Assembly: GCA_003601785.1 (NCBI GenBank)
Contig: PIYA01000013.1
Location: 1-22,868 of the forward strand
Reading direction: 5' to 3'
From: Candidatus Bathyarchaeota archaeon
GTDB taxonomy: Archaea > Thermoproteota > Bathyarchaeia > Bathyarchaeales > Bathycorpusculaceae
Length of the DNA stretch: 22,868 bases
Part shown: piece by piece, positions 15,891-22,868 of the stretch
Layout: every line of letters starts with the position of its first letter
Position numbering within the stretch: the stretch's first letter is position 1
Made by a program: the position numbers and the translations under genes
The notes under the pieces: model-generated
Told to the model about the DNA's origin: nothing
Seen by the model: only the letters and a program-made list of their open reading frames with translations
Databases searched by the model: none

Positions 15891-17172
15891 TGAAATTCTA
15901 GATGGGAAACTAACCGATAAAGAGGTTGAATTGAAAGGTTGGCTTGTCACGAAGCGTTCAAGCGGTGGAGTACAGTTTCTCGTTATAAGAGATGGAACAG
16001 GAATTATTCAAGCCACCGTTCACAGAGAGGATGTGGAGGAAAAGGTTTTCAGCGAAGCGGAAAAACTCACTCAAGAATCGTCTCTAATAGTTAAAGGAAT
16101 TGTTAAAGAAGATAAGAGGGCGCCTGGAGGCTACGAAGTGCGAGTTAAAGATTTAAAAATTGTGCACTTGGCGGAAAGGGAATATCCCATAGCCAAAAAG
16201 TCCCATGGTGTCGATTTTCTAATGAGTTTTAGACAGCTGTGGATTAGAAGCCCTAGACAAACGGCAATCCTTAAAATAAGAGCTGAAGTTGAAAAGGCAT
16301 GTAGGGACTTTCTCGATGAAAACGGCTTCACATTAACAGATTCACCCATTTTAACACCGTCTTCTGTGGAGGGAGTGGCAACCCTATTCGAAGTTCCATA
16401 CTTTGGAGAAAAGGCTTTCCTAACTCAAAGCGGTCAGCTTTATGTAGAAGCTACAATAGCAGCTTTCGGTAAGGTTTACTGTTTCGGTCCAACCTTCCGA
16501 GCGGAGAAATCTAAAACTCCACGGCATTTAACGGAGTTTTGGATGGTGGAACCCGAAATGGCTTTCTATGATTTCGAGGATAACTTGAAACTTCAAGAGG
16601 AAATGGTGACTTATATTGTTAGAAGGGTGTTGGAAAAGCGGAGAAGAGAGCTTGAAATTTTGAAAAGGGACGTAGAACCGTTGAAAAAGGTTGAGCCTCC
16701 ATTTGAAAGGATAAGCTATACTGAAGCTGTTGAAATGTTGCAGAAAGCAGGATACGAAATTGAGTGGGGTGAAGATTTAGGAGCACCCCATGAAAGATTC
16801 ATATCTCTAAAATTTGAAAAACCAGTGTTTGTTCATCGTTACCCTGCGAAAGCTAAAGCCTTCTATATGCAGCCTGACCCGGAGAATCCTGAAGTTGTTC
16901 TCTGCGCTGATTTAATGGCTCCGGAAGGGTATGGTGAAATAATAGGTGGAAGCGAAAGAATTCACGATTTGAAGCTGCTTGAACGAAAGATAGAGGAGTT
17001 TGGGCTGCCGAAAAAGGCTTACGAATGGTATTTAGATTTGAGAAGATACGGCTCAGTGCCGCATTCTGGTTTTGGATTAGGAATAGAGAGAACCGTTATG
17101 TGGATATGCAAACTAAAGCATGTACGTGAGACTATACCTTTCCCAAGAACAATAAATAGGCTTTATCCATAA
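15880..17172 (+). CDS. asnS: Asparaginyl-tRNA synthetase
   Basis: Class IIb synthetase that charges tRNA-Asn. The 430-residue length equals that of Pyrococcus-type AsnRS. An N-terminal OB-fold anticodon domain (VELKGWLVTKRSSGGVQFLVIRDGTGIIQATV) precedes the catalytic core: motif 2 as FRAEKSKTPRHLTEFWMVEPE and motif 3 as YGSVPHSGFGLGIER near the C-terminus. The SVPHSGFGLG form and the FW in motif 2 distinguish AsnRS from AspRS. GGAGGT at 15866-15871 lies 8 nt before the ATG at 15880, the best Shine-Dalgarno in the window, consistent with a transcript that has a real leader; a TTG one codon earlier is the alternative. The upstream region holds a palindrome and a structured leader described separately. 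It converges on acs. Confidence 0.93.
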   Translation: MSVSEILDGKLTDKEVELKGWLVTKRSSGGVQFLVIRDGTGIIQATVHREDVEEKVFSEAEKLTQESSLIVKGIVKEDKRAPGGYEVRVKDLKIVHLAEREYPIAKKSHGVDFLMSFRQLWIRSPRQTAILKIRAEVEKACRDFLDENGFTLTDSPILTPSSVEGVATLFEVPYFGEKAFLTQSGQLYVEATIAAFGKVYCFGPTFRAEKSKTPRHLTEFWMVEPEMAFYDFEDNLKLQEEMVTYIVRRVLEKRRRELEILKRDVEPLKKVEPPFERISYTEAVEMLQKAGYEIEWGEDLGAPHERFISLKFEKPVFVHRYPAKAKAFYMQPDPENPEVVLCADLMAPEGYGEIIGGSERIHDLKLLERKIEEFGLPKKAYEWYLDLRRYGSVPHSGFGLGIERTVMWICKLKHVRETIPFPRTINRLYP

Positions 17173-17207
17173 AAGATGAGGTAAAAATTAAGTGGAGAGT
17201 GAAGCGG

Positions 17208-19172
17208 CTATTCTTTATAGCCAACTTTCTCTTTAAGGTCTTCAACTGACTTTGGATTCATAAGCGTTGTAGTGTCACCGATTGGCTCGTTTCGAATTAA
17301 AGATTTTAGTATTCTGCGCATGATTTTTCCGCTTCGGGTTTTTGGCAGTTCACTGGTAAATATTATTCTGTCCGGTCTGGCTGTGGGCCCTATTGTAGCG
17401 TCAACATGTTTTATCAGTTCTTTTCTAAGTTCGTCTGAAGGATTAACGGTAGGTCTTAGAATTACAAAGGCCACGGGCACTTCACCCTTTATCTCATGTG
17501 GACATGCTACAACCGCACATTCGACGACTGCTTCATGACTTGTTATAGCGTTTTCCAACTCAGCTGTTGAAAGTCTATGACCAGCAACTTTCATTACATC
17601 ATCAACTCTACCAGTCAGCCGAATGTTTCCAAGCTCATCCCATCTTCTCGCTCCGTCGCTTGTGTAATAGTATTTCTCACCGTAAACACTGAAGTATTCT
17701 TTATACCTCGCAGGGTTTCTCCATATGTTTCTAAGCATTCCTGGTGCAAACGGACTTTTCTGCACCAGATAGCCACCTTCACCCATCGTGACGGGGTTTC
17801 CAGTTTCGTCTAAAATGTCGTGAGACGTGCCAGGGAAACTTCTGCCAGCGACTGTTGGAATGAATGGACCTATACCGGGTAATGAGTTAATTAGAGTTCC
17901 ACCTGTTTCGGTTTGCCACCAAGTGTCAATAATTGGGCATCTTCCACCGCCGATTACATTGAAATACCATAGCCATGCTTCCTCGTTTATTGGTTCGCCT
18001 ACTGTACCTAATATGCGAAGACTGTTCAAGTTATGTTTCTTAGGCCATTCGTCACCCCATTGCATGAACATTCTTATAGCTGTTGGAGCCGTGTAAAACA
18101 CCGTTACGCCGTACTTTTCTATTATGCTCCACCATCTGTCCGGTTGGGGATAGTTTGGAGCACCTTCATATTCTAGCATTGTGGCCCCGCACAATAGTGG
18201 ACCATAGCAACCGTAGGTGTGTCCTGTAACCCATCCGATGTCAGCGGTGCACCAGAAAACATCTTCGTCGTGGAGGTCAAAGTCCCATTTCGCTGTCCAG
18301 TATGCTTGCACTGCGTATCCGCCTGTGTGGTGTTCAACCCCTTTTGGTTTACCTGTTGTGCCACTTGTGTAAAGGATAAATAATGGGTCTTCGCTGTCCA
18401 TGACTTCTGGTTCACAGTAATCCTCTGCCTTTTCCATTAATTCATGCCACCAGCAGTCTCTGCCCTCAACCATGTTCACGTCTATACCTGTTCGTTTCAC
18501 AACCACAACTTTTTGTATAGAAGTTCCCTCAACCGCCTTGTCTGCTTCAGCCTTCAAGTTTATTTGTTTTCCACGTCTGTAATATCCATCCGCTGTTACG
18601 AGAACTTTGGCTTCTGCGTCAAGCATTCTTTCTTGTAGGGATTTGCCGCTAAATGCTGAGAAGACCACGCTGTGTATGGCTCCGATTCTGGCGCATGCAA
18701 GCATGGCTATTTGCACTTCTGGAATCATTGGTAGGTATATTCCAACTCTGTCGCCTTTTCTAACGCCGAGACTTTTGAGAACGTTGGCGAATTTGTTGAC
18801 TTCACGGTATAAGTCGAAGTATGTGAGAACCATTTCCTTCTCGTCTGGCGGTTCAGGCACCCATATTATTGCTGCCTTGTTCCTTCTCCAAGTTTTCACG
18901 TGCCTATCTAAAGCGTTGTAGGAAATGTTCAGTTTCCCATTAACAAACCACTTATAATACGGTGGTTCCCATCGGTATGTTTCGTCCCAGTCCTTAAACC
19001 ATTCAAGCCCTTCACGTGCAAGCTTAGCCCAAAAAGCCACGGGGTCTTTCGTTGCCTCAGCATAAATTGATTCATCGTTCACCCAAGCCTTCTTTTTAAG
19101 CTCTTCAGACGGCCAGAACACGTTTTTTTTCTCTGGATCTTTCTTAACCCACATAATTGGTTTGAATAGCAT
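17208..19172 (-). CDS. acs: Acetyl-CoA synthetase, AMP-forming
   Basis: Activates acetate with ATP and CoA to acetyl-CoA via acetyl-AMP. The ~654-residue product is full length. Landmarks: the Acs N-terminal domain, the P-loop YTSGTTGKPKGVEH, GWVTGHTYGCYGPLL (acetate pocket region), DTWWQTETGG with the Trp that limits the acyl pocket to short acids, the hinge region YTSDGARRWDELGNIRLTGRVDDVMKVAGHRLSTAELE, and the C-terminal PKTRSGKIMRR with the Lys that is the usual acetylation target. The frame extends two GTG codons and one more codon to 19181, but ATG at 19172 has GGTGA immediately upstream. It lies 127 nt downstream of the acetate transporter on the same strand with its own probable promoter. 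Transfer of acetate from SatP to Acs is the likely logic. Confidence 0.95.
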   Translation of the reverse strand: MLFKPIMWVKKDPEKKNVFWPSEELKKKAWVNDESIYAEATKDPVAFWAKLAREGLEWFKDWDETYRWEPPYYKWFVNGKLNISYNALDRHVKTWRRNKAAIIWVPEPPDEKEMVLTYFDLYREVNKFANVLKSLGVRKGDRVGIYLPMIPEVQIAMLACARIGAIHSVVFSAFSGKSLQERMLDAEAKVLVTADGYYRRGKQINLKAEADKAVEGTSIQKVVVVKRTGIDVNMVEGRDCWWHELMEKAEDYCEPEVMDSEDPLFILYTSGTTGKPKGVEHHTGGYAVQAYWTAKWDFDLHDEDVFWCTADIGWVTGHTYGCYGPLLCGATMLEYEGAPNYPQPDRWWSIIEKYGVTVFYTAPTAIRMFMQWGDEWPKKHNLNSLRILGTVGEPINEEAWLWYFNVIGGGRCPIIDTWWQTETGGTLINSLPGIGPFIPTVAGRSFPGTSHDILDETGNPVTMGEGGYLVQKSPFAPGMLRNIWRNPARYKEYFSVYGEKYYYTSDGARRWDELGNIRLTGRVDDVMKVAGHRLSTAELENAITSHEAVVECAVVACPHEIKGEVPVAFVILRPTVNPSDELRKELIKHVDATIGPTARPDRIIFTSELPKTRSGKIMRRILKSLIRNEPIGDTTTLMNPKSVEDLKEKVGYKE

Positions 19173-19215
19173 ATTCACCACTCTAAATATTTTGGTTAGA
19201 TTTTACTGAAAAATA

Positions 19216-19277
19216 CAAAATTTTGCATATAAGCTTTACCTTCAGAACGCTTAAAACCTACCATTCACCGTTCTGAA
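19216..19277 (-). promoter_or_regulatory. acs promoter with nested palindromes
   Basis: On the minus strand a TATA-like GCTTATATGC (19226-19235) predicts a transcript start near 19205. It is followed directly by the perfect palindrome CAAAATTTTG (19216-19225), and preceded by a 9-bp inverted repeat, TTCAGAACG/CGTTCTGAA at 19241-19249 and 19269-19277, with a 19-nt spacer. The pair could be regulator half-sites, or a hairpin ending the upstream satP transcript 22 nt after its stop. Confidence 0.4.
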
Positions 19278-19299
19278 AGAAAAACAAATGGTATTTCGC

Positions 19300-19875
19300 T
19301 TACTTGCCCGTTGGGAATAAGGGTAAAACAGTCTTTCCATAAACTTCGTTTAGCACTTCCGCTAGGGCTGTGTAAACGGCGCTTAACCCGCAGATTATCC
19401 CTTCATAACCAGTTATTGTTCCCAAAGTTGCGTTTCCGGTTAACTCATTGGCTGTCAGCAGAAAGAAGAGTATCGCCAAACTCATGAACACGAACTGTAC
19501 TGCTCTGTTAGCTTTCAATGTACCGAAGAACATGATGAACGTGAACAATCCCCACATGAAGAAGTATGCAGCCATAGCTCCAGTTGCAGCTTCTGAAACT
19601 TCACTGAAAATCGTTAACTTTGGTAATAAGATGAGGACTACCAGAGACCACCAGAATAGTCCATAAGAGCTGAAGGCTACCGTGCCGAAAGTGTTGCCTC
19701 TCTTATACTCCATTATTCCGGCAATCACCTGAGCCAACCCACCGTACGCCAAGCCCATCGCTAATATCATGCTTCCTAAAGGATAGAAACCAGCGTTATG
19801 CAAGTTCAGTAACACGGTTGTCATTCCGAAACCCATCAGCCCGAGAGGTGCAGGATTAGCCAATTTTTCACTCAT
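19300..19875 (-). CDS. Acetate transporter, SatP/GPR1-FUN34-YaaH family
   Basis: Small inner-membrane carrier or channel for acetate and related short acids. The 191-residue product begins with the family signature NPAPLGL (residues 7-13) and contains six hydrophobic segments, including FWWSLVVLILLP and AAYFFMWGLFTFIMFFGTL. Narrow-constriction residues of this family occur in the NLHNAGFYPLG segment near 24-34. ATG at 19875 is preceded by GGTGA. Its own TATA-like box lies at 19921-19929. It sits just upstream of acs on the same strand, which strengthens both assignments. Direction of acetate flow, uptake or release, cannot be told from sequence. Confidence 0.9.
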   Translation of the reverse strand: MSEKLANPAPLGLMGFGMTTVLLNLHNAGFYPLGSMILAMGLAYGGLAQVIAGIMEYKRGNTFGTVAFSSYGLFWWSLVVLILLPKLTIFSEVSEAATGAMAAYFFMWGLFTFIMFFGTLKANRAVQFVFMSLAILFFLLTANELTGNATLGTITGYEGIICGLSAVYTALAEVLNEVYGKTVLPLFPTGK

Positions 19876-19920
19876 GCTCGTTCACCGCATACTTGAAAAG
19901 CTCTCTTCATAATCATTTAG

Positions 19921-19929
19921 ATATAAGTT
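19921..19929 (-). promoter_or_regulatory. Probable TATA box for the acetate transporter
   Basis: On the minus strand ACTTATAT follows GGAAAA, a BRE-like run. The predicted transcript start near 19899 leaves a 24-nt leader that contains the GGTGA before the ATG at 19875. It lies just outside the 3' end of the ATPase gene. Confidence 0.5.
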
Positions 19930-19941
19930 TTTCCAGCAAAA

Positions 19942-22658
19942 TCATCGTTTTCTTCTTTTACTAGCTATGTATTTGCCAGTTTCAATACTGAAGAACACAA
20001 TCAAGGTAGAAGTGATCGCCACTATCCAGTCAAAAGCATCGGGATATGTCACGTCAAATAAGCCTTGAACCCCGGGGATGTAAAGAACTGCTAGTTGCAT
20101 AGCTAAAGAGGAGAGTATTGCTACCCAGAGAAACTTGTTCTTGAAGACGCCTACTTTGAAAACTGTGTATTTTAGTGAGCGCGCGGACACCGCGTTAGCT
20201 AACTCCATTAAAACTATTGAAGTGAAAAGTTGCGTTCTGGCTTCCATCAAGTTGTAATTATAAAGTGTATAAAAGTATGTGCCTAAAAGAAGTATGGTCA
20301 TTAATATTGGAACAGCAGACAGGTAGATTTTCACATCTGTTGTGAAGATGCTTTCTTTTGGGTTGCGTGGTTTTCGCTCCATTAAATCCGGGTCTCCCGG
20401 GTCTACACCCAAGGCTATGGCTGGCAACCCGTCAGTGGTCAAGTTTATCCAAAGAATCTGTATCGTTGTCAAAGCTATGGCTGATTCAGCCTCTCTACTA
20501 AACATCATAGCGATAAATAACACGAGAATTTCCATTATGTTACATCGGAGCAGATAAGTCAAGTACTTCTTTATGTTATCATAGATCTCGCGTCCTTCTT
20601 TAACAGCTCTCACTATAGTTGCAAAGTTGTCATCTGTCAAAACCATGTCAGAAGCTTCCTTGGTAACCTCTGTACCCGTGATTCCCATGGCTACTCCTAT
20701 GTCAGCCATCTTCAAAGCCGGCGCGTCGTTTACGCCGTCGCCTGTCATGGCGCAAATGTAGCCTTTTTTCCTGAGAGCCTTCACTATTCTGACCTTGTGT
20801 TCCGGTGAAACCCTCGCGTAGATTACAACGTTTTCAACAATCTTCTCGAACTCTTCATCGCTGAGCTTGTCCAGTTCCGCTCCGGTTAACACTCTGCCTT
20901 CTTCGTTTTCTTTCTCACCTATTAGGTTCAGCTCTTTTGCCACCGCTACGGCTGTGAGCTTGTGGTCGCCTGTAACCATGACAACCTTGATTCCGGCTTT
21001 TCTGCACATGTATATGGCGTCTTTCACCTCTTCTCTCGGCGGGTCAATCATCCCCATTATTCCCAGGAAGACGAAGCCTTCCTCTTCCTCTTCGCTTAGT
21101 GAAGTCTTGGATTCAGGCAGTTCCTTATATGCGAATCCCAAGTTTCTTAACGCTTGAACAGCCATGGCTTCGTTTATTGCAAGTATCTTTTTTCGGATTT
21201 CACTTGTCAGCCTCCGAGCCTTTCCGTTCATGTAAACTTTTGTACATCTTTCCAGCACGATTTCTGGTGCACCCTTCATGTAGGCTATCTTTTTCTCACC
21301 AGACTCATGAACGGTTGTCATGCGTTTTCTCTCGGAAGAAAATGGAATCTCGTTTATACGAGGCTCTTTCTTTTCAATCTCTTCCTTCCATAAACCAGCC
21401 TTGGCGGCGGCTACAACCAGCGCTCCCTCTGTTGGGTCTCCCTTAACAGTCCATCTTCCCTCGGTTTTCTCCAATTTTGAATCGTTACAGAGTACCGCGG
21501 CTTTCAAGAGCATTTGCAGTTCCTTTTCCTTTGCGGGATCAAGTTTTTTGTCTTCGTAGAGAAAATCTCCTTGAGGTTCATAGCCCACGCCAGTGACCTT
21601 CACGGCTTTTCCGTTCACGTATATTCTCTCAACGGTCATCTCACCCTTAGTCATCGTTCCAGTCTTGTCTGAGCATATTATGCTTGTGCACCCGAGGGTT
21701 TCAACCGCTGGAAGCCTCCTCACTATTGCGTTTTCTTTAGCCATTCTGTACATGCCAACCGCGAGAGCACCCGTTACAACCGCTGGTAGGGCTTCTGGGA
21801 CGGCTGCTACCGCGAGGCTTATACCCCAGAGGATCATGTCCAGAATTGCTCGTCCTCTTATAATTCCGAAAACCGCTACGAATAGGCAAACCGCAACGGA
21901 TAATATTCCAAGCCACTTTCCAACGTGAGCCATTCTTTTTTCAAGGGGGGTTTCCTCTTCCTCAACCGTCTGAACCATCTTAGCAATCTTTCCAAACTCG
22001 GTGTTCATACCCGTGGATGTGACAACGGCTTTTCCGCGTCCATAAACCACAACGGTTCCAGTGAAAACCATGTTACGTCTGTCAGAGATAGGGGTGTCTT
22101 CGGGTAAGGGTTTCACGTTTTTATTCACCGGGGTGGATTCACCCGTTAACGGAGCCTCATCCGTTTTCATGTTCACAGCTTCGATTAGCCGAGCGTCCGC
22201 AGGAACCTTATCGCCTGTGTAAAGCAGGAGAATATCACCTGGGACAACTTCGCTGCTTGTTTGAATCTGCACTTCTTTTCCGTTGCGCAAAACGGTGGCT
22301 GTTGGAGCAGTCATCTTTTTTAGAGCTTCCAGTGCTTTTTCCGCGCGGTACTCTTCAAAGAAGCCTAAAACAGCGCACGCTATGACTATGGCTATTATAA
22401 CAATTGCATCGTAAACTTCACCTATAGCCATGGATAAGGCTGTTGCAATTAACAATATTATTATAAGTATATCTGTAAACTGTTCCAAAAAGAGCCTAAC
22501 GGGAGATTTCCGCTTCTCCTTTTTCAACTCGTTTGGTCCATACTCCTTTAAGCGCTTTTGCACCTCTTCAGTGCTTAATCCTTCCTTTTCAGCCCAGCCC
22601 TAAGAGCCTGCAAAACCTCGTCGACTTCCATGCTGTGCCAAGGCTTCTCCGTTAACAT
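19942..22658 (-). CDS. P2-type cation ATPase, Ca2+-ATPase-like, with an N-terminal frameshift
   Basis: Membrane pump driven by ATP through an aspartyl phosphate. The main frame gives SDKTGTMT (phosphorylated Asp near 299 if counted from 22563), TGES, the KGAPE nucleotide site and the MTGDGVNDAPALK hinge. Cation-site residues known from SERCA are present: PEALP in M4 (Glu), CNIMEI in M5 (Asn, Glu), NLTTDGLP in M6 (Asn, Thr, Asp) and VLMELANAV in M8 (Glu), so Ca2+ is the likely ion. The proper N-terminus MLTEKPWHSMEVDEVLQALRA lies in another frame from ATG 22658, with GGTGGGA upstream; that frame stops at 22575. The main frame, read back, gives GWAEKEGLSTEEVQ. Loss of one base in GCTTGG, now GCTGG near 22594-22600, explains it. 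Confidence 0.9.
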
Positions 22659-22749
22659 TCCCACCCACGGTCTTTTATTGCAGAAACTATTTGCTAAAAG
22701 AAATCATTTATCCTTTTCCATACCACAACAACGTTTTCGTCTATTAAAG

Positions 22750-22758
22750 TTTATAAAA
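22750..22758 (+). promoter_or_regulatory. Probable TATA box for the right-edge gene
   Basis: TTTATAAAA predicts a transcript start near 22780, leaving a ~40-nt leader with GGAG at 22807-22810 before the ATG at 22820. The 161-nt gap between the two divergent starts (22659-22819) holds this promoter and, on the minus strand, AT-rich stretches near 22672-22680 and 22705-22715 that could serve the ATPase. Confidence 0.5.
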
Positions 22759-22819
22759 CAGTTCATGAAAGTTCTACAACTCGTAAAGCCTTTTGAAGGC
22801 GTGAACGGAGTAGTGTAAA

Positions 22820-22868
22820 ATGGAAGAATGGTTAATAGCTCCAATCTCAGCCCTTATCTCGGTTTTAG
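22820..22868 (+). CDS. N-terminus of a membrane protein, possibly a membrane-bound pyrophosphatase (runs off the window)
   Basis: Only 16 codons are visible: MEEWLIAPISALISVL. A short acidic start followed by a hydrophobic helix is typical of polytopic membrane proteins. The pattern resembles the first helix of H+/Na+-translocating pyrophosphatases, but this is too short for a firm call. ATG at 22820 has GGAG nine nucleotides upstream and a good TATA box at 22750. It diverges from the cation ATPase. Confidence 0.4.
   Translation, partial: MEEWLIAPISALISVL

Noticed and set aside
22630..22818. 62-codon plus-strand frame before the right-edge gene
   Set aside because: It begins antisense to the true ATPase N-terminus, covers the promoter region and has no ribosome-binding sequence.
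1..22868. tRNA/rRNA genes, CRISPR repeats, insertion sequences or integration sites
   Set aside because: I saw no cloverleaf-like sequence, spaced direct repeats, transposase or integrase. Gaps between genes are under 180 bases and are accounted for by promoters.

Overview
The window is a stretch of archaeal chromosome made almost entirely of compact housekeeping genes. Archaeal markers are a homotetramer-type tRNA-splicing endonuclease, a UbiA-type digeranylgeranylglyceryl phosphate synthase (ether-lipid synthesis), archaeal-form AlaRS, LeuRS, GlyRS and AsnRS, a bifunctional phosphoglucose/phosphomannose isomerase, a DUF47 (PhoU-like) protein, TATA boxes about 26 nt before inferred transcript starts, several apparently leaderless genes and many TTG starts. 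My best guess is the Thermoproteota, perhaps Bathyarchaeia. That placement is an inference from gene content, not something I could test.

Layout. 1-6538 is a minus-strand block: a SPOUT-class RNA methyltransferase, then alaS, then leuS, whose 3' end runs off the left edge. 6624-8812 holds a plus-strand sugar-phosphate isomerase and a minus-strand inositol-phosphate synthase that converge with overlapping stop codons. 8883-10243 holds a small zinc-ribbon protein and a DUF917 protein, also convergent. 10306-13373 is a plus-strand run: glyS (broken by a frameshift as given), DUF47 and endA. 13452-14723 is a minus-strand sugar nucleotidyltransferase. 14850-17172 is UbiA followed by asnS. 17208-19875 is a minus-strand acetate module: a SatP-type acetate transporter, then AMP-forming acetyl-CoA synthetase. 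19942-22658 is a P2-type, Ca2+-ATPase-like pump whose first ~21 codons lie in a different frame. At the right edge a divergent membrane-protein gene begins (possibly a membrane pyrophosphatase).

How the genes fit together. Four aminoacyl-tRNA synthetases, a tRNA-splicing endonuclease and an RNA methyltransferase make this a translation-rich neighbourhood. Ino1 and UbiA serve polar-lipid and compatible-solute synthesis. The isomerase and nucleotidyltransferase supply activated sugars. SatP plus Acs link external acetate to acetyl-CoA. Intergenic gaps are short: apart from the unseen 3' end of leuS, no gene-free stretch exceeds about 180 bases.

I found no mobile element, CRISPR array, tRNA, rRNA or defence cassette, and no obvious new multi-gene system. 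The most unusual signal is the asnS upstream region: a palindrome just after the TATA box, then a ~100-nt leader that can form a long hairpin whose loop is complementary to sequence just downstream (a possible pseudoknot), plus a 53-codon reading frame overlapping the asnS start. Also worth a look are palindromes in the acs promoter, a Shine-Dalgarno sequence inside a hairpin loop at the nucleotidyltransferase start, and two independent indels in otherwise intact genes.
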